This document shows positions 43,721 to 57,200 of a stretch of 64,000 bases of DNA, piece after piece. Under the pieces are notes generated by a model. The model was given only the letters and a program-made list of their open reading frames with translations. It did no database searches and was not told the origin of the DNA. The translations under genes and the position numbers were made by a program. Source of the DNA: Macrolepiota albuminosa (Eukaryota; Basidiomycota; Agaricomycetes; Agaricales; Agaricaceae); the NCBI GenBank assembly GCA_027475525.1, contig JAMWFC010000084.1, forward strand, positions 422,258-486,257. The letters run 5' to 3'. The first letter of the stretch is position 1. Each line of letters opens with the position of its first letter.

Positions 43721-44404
43721 CTAAGTGATTTTTTTGGCTTTTGTTCGTTCATTCGATAATGTATTGTATATCTAGAAACGAGATGTATTAGTGTTTCAAC
43801 AAGATCAATAAAATCTACCTTTTTGGTGTCAGCATCACAGGCTTTCCATACGGCCACAAACTCAGCTTGAATGCTCCATAAGATAGTCGAATTACTGTTC
43901 CAAAGATATAGACAATATATTATCAAAATAGTAAGAACTTACCGAGCTGTCATAGCTCCCTCTTTCACCTGAAGTAACTTGCTGGGTTTCTTCAGAACAA
44001 TTGGTTCACTTGACAGCTGAGTAGCGGTCTCAGGAACTGATTGATGTTTGAATGCTCAGCTCGATCAGCAAAATCATGGTGTTTCAGAACCGGCAAGTCA
44101 GTTGGAGCAGAAGGATGATGAATCTCAGATGCTGGTCGAGAACTTGCAGCATCAGCAAGCTTGGTAGTGAGATTACGAAAATAAGCAAGTTCGGTTCTAC
44201 AAATTTATATTCTTAGTGGCATATATTCACATACAAATGTAAAAGTACATACTCAAGGCAATGTAATTCATTTTTTGAGTGCTTGAGATCCACTTGAGAT
44301 TGATTGTATGCAGTCAGGAGGTCGAGATAAGAATGATTACGCACATTTGTTAGCTCAGAATAAGCAGATGAAGGAGGGAAGAAAAAATCAGAGTCGGTTG
44401 ACAT
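43721..44404 (-). pseudogene. Unknown four-exon gene with a single-base frameshift
   Basis: Exons: complement(43721-43771, 43819-43894, 43943-44196, 44253-44404). All three introns (56, 48 and 47 bp) have GT-AG borders. The exons sum to 533 nt, one short of 178 codons. The N-terminus is MSTDSDFFFPPSSAYSELTN, followed by a helical, possibly coiled-coil stretch (LDLLTAYNQSQVDLKHSKNE, LETELAYFRNLTTKLADAAS). In exon 2 near 44030 the frame must shift by one base; after it come EPIVLKKPSKLLQVKEGAMT and ILWSIQAEFVAVWKACDADT. No family is recognised. The clean splice sites and single lesion point to a young break or a sequencing error. Confidence 0.5.
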
Positions 44405-45659
44405 CGTGGTGATCAGAATGTCTCAGTAGTTGGAACCCTCTCACATGGCTGGAGCAAAGGTCCTTCCTTAAACGTCTCGTCCCATTCAACTACATACGTG
44501 TGGAATCCCTTGTCAAAGGGAAATGCGAATTAACACGCTCGAAATACAGGTCAACCAACTCATGTAGTAGATTGGAGGGCTGTACAGTTGTCGAGTTCGA
44601 AGGTTTACATGGCAATGATGGGATAAAAACGGACGAGTCAATTTTGCAAAGAGTCGAAGAGCTGAAAGAAGTTGAGACAGGACACGTGCTACGTTGAAAG
44701 CGTAAGGAGTGCTGTTAAATATGCACAAATAATAACACACGAGTCGGTAAACACGCTCCATGTGATCGTGTTTAGCCGAATCTAAATTTAGTGTGTCTGG
44801 GTTTAGAATGTCAGCCTGAACCGGACCGTATCAGAAATTGTAACTATTTTCAGATCCCTTCGGATCTTCCCAGAGCCAGTTTTCACTGGGGATCAATCCC
44901 AATCCTCGTCGTTGACGACATGACATACATAGTTTACAGTCACGACTTTTTGTATTCAATGTAATATCATGATTGAAATGAGAACCCTGTTTAGTCTCTG
45001 ACTGACGGCCTCTGCGTTGGAATCGCACCCATATTGTTAACTTAACTTTAATAACCCTGTCGCCATCACAGATGCGTCGTCCGCACTATCTCCTAGAGTC
45101 CACTTCGCCTCGCCCGTGCCGTTTCTTCTTACCCCCACCTCAACAAGGCCCCCCGTCACCCTGGTGGTGGTCTTGCAAAGAGGTAAGGCGACGACGTATG
45201 CGTCAAAGGGCCGAGTGGAGGCGAAGCAAAGCGTGGGTTAACATCGATCACCTTCTCTGGTTTCTATTAACACTATATATATATCGTTATGTGCTGCGCA
45301 AGTTCTACCCTTCCGCGGGAAAGTCCCGGTCGTGTGGTGGTATCAGATCAAGGAGGATTTAGAAGAAAACAGTCCCATCCACATAGCTCTTGATGGAGTG
45401 ACGTCTGTCAATCAGGGGACAGTGCCCGCTTACCCAAGAATTACTACTGGATGTAAGTGAAGCGTTTAAGACCAAACCTCGGTAGATGCAGTTGAAGTTG
45501 TCGTTACAGCAAAAATGAGGGGTGCAAGAATTCAGCAACTGAGACCCCAGAAATAGCCAGATGCACCCAAATACACCAATGCTAAGATAACGACATCCGT
45601 CTCTGAGGAAAGTGACCTTCAGACTTAAAATTACATGAACATAGAATGTATATATTGCC
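44405..45659. other. Intergenic, no gene supported
   Basis: Short frames only, for example 45072-45362 (Arg/Pro-rich, no motif). The last part is the 3' flank of SEC11. Confidence 0.45.
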
Positions 45660-46495
45660 TCATTCTCGTTGAATGAGTGCCAACAAACCGAGGCCACCTA
45701 ACAGAGCATATTTCAGTTGCGGAAAATCGTTCTGGAGGACAAAGGGACAGAATTAATCAGTACATAAACTGTAGGGGCAGCCAACTCACCATCGCAATCG
45801 TGACATAGCCAACGTAGGGAAGGAACCTAAGGCAGTTGACGCAGTGCTCAAGGTCTATGAGCTGAGTAGACTTACCCTCTAACCTTTCCTACAATATGTT
45901 TCCTCTCTAGCCAGTCTATTCCACGATACAAGTCTATATCGTCGACGGCGTTATTGTCCCCCTTTGTCAATAGTAGTTGTTTAGCTGGCAGGCCTGCTCT
46001 CTTGCTAAATGACACAAATAGTTAGTCTCCATGACCGGACACATAAATAGATAAACGTACTCTTTCTTTTTCTGAACCAAATCATGTGTTTCGAGAACCC
46101 GATGAACAATGGGAATCTCCTGTCTAGGAATCTTATAAACTGTGATATCGCCAGTGCGGTACTGTTCTGAAGCTGGGTTTGTAAGGAAAAGGAGATCGCC
46201 ACGATAAAATGCGGGTTCCATTGAGCCACTGTCAGGAAGTAAATTAGTAGTGATCGCCAGCGGCTGGTATAACAGTAACGTGCCTCAATACAACAACGAT
46301 GGGTGACTCAGAATTTGTTACAAGGCCGAGTCCTTTCCAAATCATGAGTCCGGATGCAATGACCGATGCAAAATTCAAAACTTGTAGGAGGACCTAGAAA
46401 ATCAATAATTATAATCCGATTTGGGATAGCGATTTGGCGAGACGAACATAACGTATACCCAGCCTCTTGAAGGTCTTGAGCTCCTCGCTAAACAT
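45660..46495 (-). CDS. SEC11: Signal peptidase complex catalytic subunit Sec11
   Basis: Exons: complement(45660-45731, 45790-45826, 45876-46004, 46061-46228, 46284-46393, 46448-46495), 187 residues, all phases consistent. It starts [20 protein letters not shown], then a membrane anchor ([17 protein letters not shown]). The S26 peptidase boxes follow: [12 protein letters not shown] with nucleophile Ser55, [20 protein letters not shown] with His95, and [14 protein letters not shown] with the acidic residue (Asp125-Asp131 region). A C-terminal hydrophobic segment is last ([13 protein letters not shown]). The enzyme cleaves signal peptides at the ER lumen face. Intron 2 (46229-46283) has a GC-AG border (AG|GCACGT). 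Fol1 is divergent, 252 bp away. Confidence 0.95.
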
Positions 46496-46747
46496 CGAGC
46501 GAAGAATATGCAAAAGTCGGGCTGGTACAAAGTATTACTAGAAAAAGTAGAGGAGTCGCGCTGGGGAGACAAAGACACTGGGGTCAAACTGTCACTTTGA
46601 CTTTGGGGACGCAACGCACGTGTCATGTTTATGTCGCTTGGCCATGGCAAACAAATCCGGCCCGTCTCGGAGACACTATTCTCTTATTCTGCGACTAAAA
46701 ATACTAAGTAGTGCGAATCGGAACTGTACCCATCACCTTTTACACCA
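46496..46747. promoter_or_regulatory. Shared divergent promoter of SEC11 and FOL1
   Basis: Only 252 bp separate the two start codons, so both promoters must lie here. No TATA box or named binding site is clear. Confidence 0.6.
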
Positions 46748-48581
46748 ATGTCTGCATCATCTAACGGAAGTTTAGTCGCCGCCATTGCACTTGGCTCAAA
46801 TCTAGGTGATCGATTCCATAATATCGAGCTTGCACTCCGTTTGTTAGAAGTTCCGAAAGCAAACTTGTCACCTGAGGACCTCCAGCGATGTGGCGCAGAT
46901 GTCTATGCTGTAGTGGTGGATACTAGCTTCATGTACGAAACCTCACCCATGTACGTTATTGATCAACATTCGTTCATCAACTGCGCATGCCTCGTGCGTC
47001 GTTATCATTCCATTAGGACCCCAACTAACTTCCTGAACCTTAACTAGATCGAGACGAATATTCCACCTTTAGTTCTTCTTCGTCTTCTGAAAAACATCGA
47101 AACTGTTGTCGGTCGTGTTCCTTCGATTCGGAATGGACCCCGTGCCATCGATCTCGATATCGTTTTCTACGGAACAGAAGTGATAGATACCCGTTCGCCT
47201 GGCGCTAGGAACTCGCTAGAAAATTTGACAGCACAGCTTGTCATTCCACATCCTAGGGTTTCTGAGCGAGAATTTGTTTTACGACCGCTAAATGAGTATG
47301 CAATCCAATCTCTGTCTTATCAAATCTGATCACTCATGCACAGTATGTTACCTGACTTCGTTCACCCTGTTCTCGAAAAAACCATCTCTGAGTTAGTCGA
47401 TGCACTCCCGGAGAAAGACTCATCCATGCGTCGAATAATACCCTTTCCTCAATATCCTCTCCCGGCAGATTACGGACGGACGCATTCAGATGTACCCGTC
47501 GTTCCTCCGACCTTGACTCATTGGACATATTCCATTACCGAGAGCAAAACTCCTCGAGACTCACCCCGACATAGAACCCACCTTATGTCAACCCTCAACG
47601 CCACCCCCGACTCATTCTCAGACGGCGCAGTACATAACACACTCGAAACAGCCACGGCCTACATACGCGAATCTATTGACGCCGGCGCGTCGATAATAGA
47701 CATCGGCGGGTATTCAACAAGACCCGGGGCTGACTTTGTCTCAACGGAAGAAGAGACAAGCCGTATCGTCCCTATCGTCAAAGCTATTAGAAGCTGGGGT
47801 AGCAGCCCGTTAGATCCTGATAGCCGTTCTAAAACCCTCATCAGCATTGATACTTTTCGCTGGGAAGTAGCAAGGGCGTCAATATTGGCGGGAGCAAACT
47901 GCATCAACGACGTATATGCTTTTACAGGTCGTGAAGACGTATGGCCACTCGTGGATGCTGACGCTATACAGAGATCGGAGGAGTCTATGGCTAAAATGAA
48001 AAGCGTCGCGCGTGAGTTTGCTGTCCCTGTCGTTCTAATGCACTCGCGCGGAGATGCGGGGAAGAGCAAGGACTACAGTCATTATGGCGCTGGACCTGGC
48101 GCTGTAGTTCGCGGCGTCCAGGTCGAGCTCGGAGCCAAGGTCGACCGTATAATCAAAGGCAAGGGTGGCTTGCGGCGGTGGATGGTTATTGTGGATCCAG
48201 GTGTTGGATTCAGCAAGACAGTCGAGGGGAATTTGGAAGTTCTGAGGGACGGTGCCACTATTGTTGCAGACGTCAGAATAGACAGCAGTTCGTAAACTTT
48301 CTTTTGAAATCGCGCTTAGAAATCTAAATTGACTAAACTTCTGCACAGAGCAAAATCCTCTGAGAGGATATCCTCAATTAGTAGGAGTATCACGTAAATC
48401 TTTCCTTGGCATAATCCTTGCGCAAGGAGACAGGGGACGGGAGACGCGGCCAACAGATCGGGTTTGGGCTACAGCTGCAGGCGTTGTGTGTGCAGTCCAG
48501 CAAGGGGCATTGGTTGTACGTGTCCATGACACGAGGGAGATGGCCGATGTGGTTGCTGTTGCAGATCGATTGTGGAGATAG
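46748..48581 (+). CDS. FOL1: Bifunctional HPPK-DHPS folate synthesis enzyme without aldolase domain
   Basis: Exons 46748-46993, 47048-47295, 47344-48287, 48349-48581; introns are 48-61 bp and in phase, giving 556 residues. HPPK (1-165): VAAIALGSNLGDR and GPRAIDLDIVFYG (112-124, metal-binding Asp117/Asp119). It pyrophosphorylates hydroxymethyl-dihydropterin. DHPS (about 240-556): NATPDSFSDG (250-259), DIGGYSTRPGA (284-294), ISIDTFRWEV, CINDVYAF, VLMHSRGD, DPGVGFSKT and VGVSRKSFLG. It adds p-aminobenzoate to form dihydropteroate and is the target of sulfonamides. In most fungi a dihydroneopterin aldolase domain precedes HPPK. Here only 252 bp lie between the start and SEC11, so that domain is absent and must be encoded elsewhere. 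Confidence 0.93.
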
Positions 48582-48721
48582 GAGAATAAATATTGAGCGC
48601 TGAGCAGCTATCTAATATATTAATAAGTCTTTACGGTCAGCTGCAGATGAGAGCAAGTCCATCGTTTTACTTTCGATTTCAATGCTCGTTAATAGGAGCC
48701 AAACTGTCATGTTTCATGCAC
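48582..48721. other. Short spacer before tRNA-His
   Basis: 3' flank of FOL1 and 5' flank of the tRNA; nothing further. Confidence 0.5.
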
Positions 48722-48803
48722 GTCCTTGTCGATTAGTGGTTAAATCATCTCGTTGTGGCATTGTGACTCCGAGAAGCCGGAGGCTCGAATCCTCCCAGGG
48801 ACA
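48722..48803 (+). tRNA. tRNA-His (GTG), with intron
   Basis: GTCCTTG pairs with CAGGGAC (one G-T), with discriminator A. D and anticodon arms equal those of the gene at 5168. Loop TTGTGG gives GTG, followed by about 10 nt of intron. The T arm is GGAGG-CTCGAAT-CCTCC. Acceptor and T-stem changes relative to the other copy are mostly compensatory. TTTT follows. Confidence 0.88.
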
Positions 48804-49152
48804 TTCCACAAATTTTCAAAACAAGCCCCAATTTTTATGCTGGTGACCCTCATAGAAAAGACCTGATGTGCGGCTAGTAAAATTGTTCTTTATGATGTAC
48901 ACTATGTGCATTATGTAGTCAGATGCTGTTGCATATATCCAGTAGTATGACAGAGGATGATACAATACGAAAAGAAATCATAAGGATACTACATAAATGA
49001 GAATATCAACTGCATAACAACTGCACGTATCATGCACTTCAGTGAGAACCAAAGCAAAATCATGTTGCATATCACGATGCGAGAGAAAGAAGCAACATAT
49101 ATAACTTACGCACATATATATGTATGTCGATGTCAGTTTCCAGTCATAACCT
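48804..49152. other. Spacer, 3' flank of the BAG gene
   Basis: AT-rich, with no gene recognised. Confidence 0.5.
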
Positions 49153-50175
49153 TCAAACCTGGCCTTGGAACTGTTCCACAGGAAAGGCCCGCAAAGAATC
49201 GAGATAATGTTGCCAATCCATAGTGAGATCAATCAAGGACTGGTCCAAATCATCGATTGGCTGGTCCACAACGATTCTGTCCAGCCGTGCAAACTGGACT
49301 TCCATTAACCTTGACACAGTCTGGGCGTACTTCGACCTGAATTTTGGATCCTTTCCGATGTGGCGACATATGTCAAGACTTGGAAGAAGAGGGACGGGAA
49401 GAGCATTCAAGGGATACGGGACACACCCTGTATTTATTGACATGATAGGCTATGTATTATACGAATAGCTGGATAAAGTGGGAACATACCGGACTTGAGC
49501 ATTAATGACTGTTCGAGATTCAGAGCGTGCGCGTCTGACACATGTTGTTCACGCCAATCAACGTTTCTCCACTGCTCAAGGCGCTCATTGATAGCACTGT
49601 CCAACTTCTGTAGTGCTTTCTCGATGACGTCAATGACTTGTTTTCTCGATGCTCTAATCTCTGGGTTTCCAAAGCTCTCAATATAGTCGACGTCTGTCTG
49701 GAGTTGGATGAGGGCTTCCTTATACTCGCGGACTGGCTTGTTGTTAGCATTAAAGGCAAGGAATCCGATCGGGGAAGTGTCGGAAACATGTGCCTCGTCG
49801 ATAAAATCAAGACGTTCTGGAAGGACAAACTCTGTAATGAGCCTGTGAAGCATGGTTTGGACCTTTCTGATCTTGGGCAGGGTTGTGAGAAGTCCAGGAG
49901 TCTCCATCAAATATTCATTTCTTGCCAATAACCGAGGTTCCTTATTAGGCGAGAGTATGCCCGTGAGCTTAGGAAAGGTGTTTCAGATAGAAATGGGACT
50001 TGCCTGCTGGTTTTCAAGCTTCTTTATTTTCTCAGCTGCGAGACGAAAGGCCTGTGCGCTAGCAGTGGAATAACCTTTTTGCTTGTATTTATCGTCACCC
50101 GTCGGCTCTGGAAAGCACAATAAAGTATTCCGTGATGGATCTCACCTCGGGTTCATTATGGATAGAGGAAATCAT
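49153..50175 (-). CDS. BAG-domain protein (putative Hsp70 co-chaperone)
   Basis: Exons: complement(49153-49427, 49490-49967, 50004-50105, 50146-50175), giving 294 residues. The N-terminal helix ASAQAFRLAAEKIKKLENQ is followed by a long helical region. NNKPVREYKEALIQLQTDVD, then YIESFGNPEIRASRKQVIDV and IEKALQKLD, fit the third-helix pattern of a BAG domain, which binds the Hsp70 ATPase domain and promotes nucleotide release. The C-terminal 90 residues (from CVPYPLNALP) are of unknown role. Intron 2 (49968-50003) is only 36 bp and GC-AG (CAG|GCAAGT); without splicing a stop follows. Intron 1 is also short (40 bp), so the first 10-residue exon and the start are uncertain. Confidence 0.7.
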
Positions 50176-52401
50176 CCTAGAATCAACGTTGTATGACGCA
50201 GTTACAGATACAACTACACACGACTCACTCATCAAATGGGCAAAGGCTCTGGGCACTCACAGGTTGATAGCGACGTTTATTGAAACTGCTAGGTTTCGTC
50301 CCCTCGCAAGCTGGCATTGTCTGCTGGACATTACAATAGCTTGCAAGCATTGTACGAAGGCCCAATGATTGAGTGGGAAATCGGAAGAACGTGGAACGCA
50401 GAATGGGAACGAATTGCCATACTTAAGTCCTTTCCTTGAGCGTCTAGGCTTCTACATGGGGTTACATGAGGTTGACTGTGTATAGTACACTCGTGCTGAC
50501 TATGCGATTTTGTACAGCCTTTGAGTTCAATCAGACGTTCGTGAGTTTAAGCGTCCTTCTCGATTGTGAAGTTACGGTTGCAAGTAGTATTCAACGCGTG
50601 CTTTTGTCAGATAGACAACTTTGAAACAAGTGCCAAGAGTCGGGTTTCTGGATGAATAACATGTTCTTATCCGTCCTTTATATGGGATGGTCCACCAAAA
50701 CGTCCAAAGATTGCAGTTATTTTTGGAAGAGTCAAATCGCTCGAATGCCACATGTCTTGGAACCCCGTGGACAGTCGTCGATCGCAAATATAGAATACAA
50801 GCTTCAATTTGAGTCAGGCCGAACAGTGTTTGTTTACCTCATCCGAAGATAGAATATGGCCGAGTGGAAGTATGTTCAGATCTCCAGGAGCGTGGAATCT
50901 TCTTTTCGTTTAACTTCCTGATACCACAGATAACTGGGAAGTTCTCTCATGAGTTCCAAGCCAGCACTTTCAATAAGTGACTTGAACGAGGATGTCTGAG
51001 ACCTGCGCGGTATGATAATAGAGTATCAAGGTTTTGAAAGAGCCTTTGTGAGATACGACAATTCTGGATTGTACGACAAACAATGCTTCAGCGATCACAG
51101 AATTATCGCCCCATATGGGTTTTATTTCAAGGTCGGAATACTGGCTTTATGACAGATGACGCTCTTTGGGATGACCAGAGACTGAATTCGCGTATTTTGC
51201 GATAACTGGCAAACAACTGGCCAAAGTATGGCTATCCGTGGTGCACTGGAAGGGTGTCCATCGAAATGGACTTTATGGATGGACGCACAGGACTGTCATT
51301 GAAAACGGACCGAGGGCAACGACTGGGCCAGACCACTGCCCCAGGCAGGAATAAACGATTATAATAAAACGAAGACTGCATAGATGTCCAGGGTTGCCTG
51401 TCGGCGTTTGTCAAGGAACGTTGAAATATGCAAGGGACAAGAAACGATACAGACTGTTAATAACGATTTGTGTTGCACTGAGAACACTACCCTCCTAACT
51501 GGCCGTGGAGTCGGTCGCATTTGTACCAAGGTTAGATTGCTACCCAGCTTTCGAGCTGACAATGCCCTAGAGACCAAGAACACAATAATCGTTCCTGTTC
51601 CAGAGCAGACCATAAAATGTATGACCAGACCCCGAAGGCTGGGACAACAGTCTAACACGGAAAAAATCCCAATTATATTGTTCTGTGGGAATGTGGAGCT
51701 GCATTGTGGCTCAAACAATGATCAACGGAAAACAGAATAGTGTCAAGATAAGCGCATACTTACGCATGTGATGGAGCTTATGGAGAGATGAAAAAGTTTC
51801 TCTTGGAAAGAAGAGCTGAGGAGCACGAGGGTAACTGTTGCAATGCTTTTTAAGTATCTCTGGCCATGATGTTGTGTGATATGACTAAGTAGATCCAATT
51901 TCGGGTCTCCTCAGGCCTCAATATGTCTCGAGCTGTGGAAAGCAAAGTACCCTCACACCCAGTGACTGGATACACCTGTTTCTTATTATCAGATCCAGGC
52001 CTCATATTCAGGCTGTACACACTAAGATCGGAGATAGAAAGCGAGTCGAGCGAAACAATGCCAGGACGCGATGATAACTGTTGATAGGGCAATCACGGAA
52101 CTAGTGGGTGGGATTGACTGTCAAGCTGTCCACATCAGATGCAGCGTTCGAGGGACTTCAGTCTAGTAACACCGCCTGACAGCACGATACAAGCGCTCCT
52201 TCACATGATACATATACATACTAGATTGCAAGAAAAACGAAGTTTGTCGATGGAACTGTACGGTTCTTTACTATCGAGTACATCTGCTCTGAGTAGGATG
52301 ATTTGGGGCGCAGAAATCGTTGAACAGGTTACACATTGTCAAGTAATGATCGATGAAAACCGTGCGAAATGTGAATTTCTCGGGTCTTCTTCCCCCATCC
52401 C
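50176..52401. other. 2.2 kb without a supported gene
   Basis: Several 60-120-codon frames overlap on both strands (for example 51359-51718), but none has a known motif or a consistent splice chain. GC and CpG are normal, so it is unlike the repeat blocks. Decayed genes are possible. Confidence 0.4.
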
Positions 52402-54262
<1,861 letters not shown>

Positions 54263-57200
54263 CTGTCGTAGGCTTTCTTACCATGCTCTGTCATAGAATC
54301 CTTGGAAGAACAAACTGCATACTACTACGCATCTTTTTAATTACAGGTCACATAAAATCCTTGTGAGACGCCAAAGTGTCTTCTATGGGTTACAACGAGT
54401 TACAAGTCGATCCGTAGGTGTATTGCGCTGTGACAACATCCATCCACAGTCTGGGTTGAACATGCGTATTCGACCGTTGAGAAAGCCTCCGAATCGGACA
54501 CCATAGACGTCATCCTGTACCAACAAATCGGACTGAGATTCACATGTCAACCGTAGGAAACGTGCTCAGTAAAATGAAATTCAAGGGATTTCATCTCCTG
54601 TTCGAAGAAGCTGAAAGAAGGCGCCGCCGGTGAACTATTCGGTTATCTCGGCTCGGGTTGCCGGAAGCCAAGGTCAAACCCTGGATGCAAAGAATAGATT
54701 ATCCTGAGATTATGGATAACCAAAAAACGAGGTGCCCCCACAAACTGAGATAACACCTAAATAGAAGGGAACGTCATCACTATCGATGTGAAATTGTTTC
54801 CTATCATTTCCATGTTGTGTAGGCTTTGGGAAAGCACTGAGTACTACTGGTGACGCCTTCAAACTTCTTGATGCATGTCTCGTGGTTGTTATCACCATTC
54901 AAGACGTTGATGTCGGTGCTTCGACATAGTGGTCATAAATATTTGTGGGAGACCAACCAAGAAGACGAACTGGGTGGCCCTGAGGCATCTAAACTGATTA
55001 TGGAGTTGCCATGCGCCGTAGCAATAATCGATTCCCCAAGAGTGGAAATCGCTTCACCAGAATTCAATCAACTGAAAAGAATTTCAAGGCATTAAATCAC
55101 TCTGTTGATCATCTCGCTGGTGAGTGTGGCAAACACCAGGAGAGCAAAGTTCATTCACTTGAATCTTTTCACGATTCATAAAGCATAAAGTCTAACAGAA
55201 AACCACTCGTTTACGCAGTACACAGATCATAGCTATAGAGTTTTCTCGGGACTTTCCATTTAGGTCTGCAAATGTACACGAAAGAAAAGATAGGTTTTGC
55301 AAACCCGCAGCATCACAGAAGATGAAGACAACCGCTATTGGCTAATTTTTGACACGAAGATCGTGACTTATGAGATGTCTCTACTTAATCGAAGGGTGTC
55401 CGGCATGGGCGCCACAACTTGACATGAAGCCCTTACCCACGCAAAACGATGAACTCCAGAGAGGCAATAGAATACTTTGGTATGACCACAGAGAGATACT
55501 TCATGAAGTGTGATCGATATCTCAGTACTTATCGTACCTACATGTTCAGATTCAATTGCTTGCTTCCTAAGGTAAACACGATGACCGCTATTTGTGCGTC
55601 AAAGGGAATAAGCACCGTTAGATGCCACTAACTAGTAAAATGAGAAAGCTAGGTATCGACAACGGGTTCTCGAGACGTCCTAGGAATGAGGTGTGAATGC
55701 AATCTGATGGCCATCTATGCCGACAGTCCGTGTTTGTCCTTGGATTGTGACAGAATCGATAACTTGCGTTCCGATATTTCGGGAACCAGGGTCTGATTTA
55801 AGAGATAGATCTATCTCACGAGATGGAAGCAGGGCAAAGCATGTAAAGCTTAATTTCTCCATTGGCTAGATTCTCTGAAAATCTCTCCCGCGAAGAGAGA
55901 TATGACAAATTTATGAGATCAGCAGCACCTTGAACATGAGGAGACGTTAAGAATAGAAGACCATCATTAACAATCGAGGGTTATCATGTGCCGTCGTGAC
56001 AGGTCGAGTCTCAACACAGTGACGATGATCTTGGCGTGGCGTCATGGATTCAGAGATCAGCAGGAAGGGAAGTAGTATTGTCGAAGATGACGTCCGTAAA
56101 AAATTGTATACGCGGCCTGGATAAATCAAGCACTCGCATCCAGAGAGGAAATCGAGCTTTGAGGTTTTAGGTATCAGGTCGGGATACCTTGCGTATCGGC
56201 CTAGTTGTACTAAAATAGGAAGAATCATTCAAACAGAGGACGGCAGCTAGAGTGCCCTCAGTTATACAAACCGCTCCTGGAAAGTAAATATCCTAATTTT
56301 CCCACGCTCGAAGGTGCATGAAAACCCTTGGCACATGATTTAATTTGAATGAAATGTACGCAGCTGCCTCCACAACACACCCATACGGACCGCAGTTTGC
56401 CTTGAAGTCTAAGAAATGTTAACGTGCCTTGACCGTACGATAATGTCAGGGATGAAAAACAGGATATGAAACCAGTGTTGTCAGGGAGCCTCTCGACTCA
56501 GTGCCAAGAAGGTGGGATAGAAAGTGGGCGCCAACCTTACAACTTTACAATGTCCAGGTGATCAACATTGACCATGCATATGGAGATGGGCGTCCTCAAC
56601 AAGTGTTCAGGTACTGTTTTTGGCAGAAACACGAGCTGCTGTACCTCTTGTCATTTTTCACAGTTCGAAATCCGATACAGAGTTCAGCTACTTCGAGTCT
56701 GAGGATTACTTAGAAGATATGAATCAAAGACCTAAGGAAACCCGAAAAATAGACCCCAGAAGTACATGACGAAGATGGATGATTCTTTGTTAAGTTCCCG
56801 GCCCGGGGGGAACGAATTTTTGGAACGTCACACGTGGAAAATGATTTTCCGGATCTACTAATCTACCAACTGACACTTCAAAGCTTCAACGTTCAACGTT
56901 CAACAGGTGGAGGCGCCACTGCCCCATTGATTGTTGTACCATCTTTGTTTTCTTTGTCAGGACAGCTCGAGTTTGTTTATTCCATCGCCCGCTAACAACA
57001 GAAAGGATGTATTGGGTATGCGTGCTCTTTTTGCAAGAGATACTTCACGGCTTGGCCGTCGCCAGTTGATCAGGCCAAAATCAACTCCTGGATGGTTCCT
57101 TTCCATTACTAGTTCTTAGTGGATGTTCGATTGGTATGAATCTGTACATCCTCTCTATCGATGGGCGTTTCAAACTAGTTTGACAATTGGCTCCGCAGAA

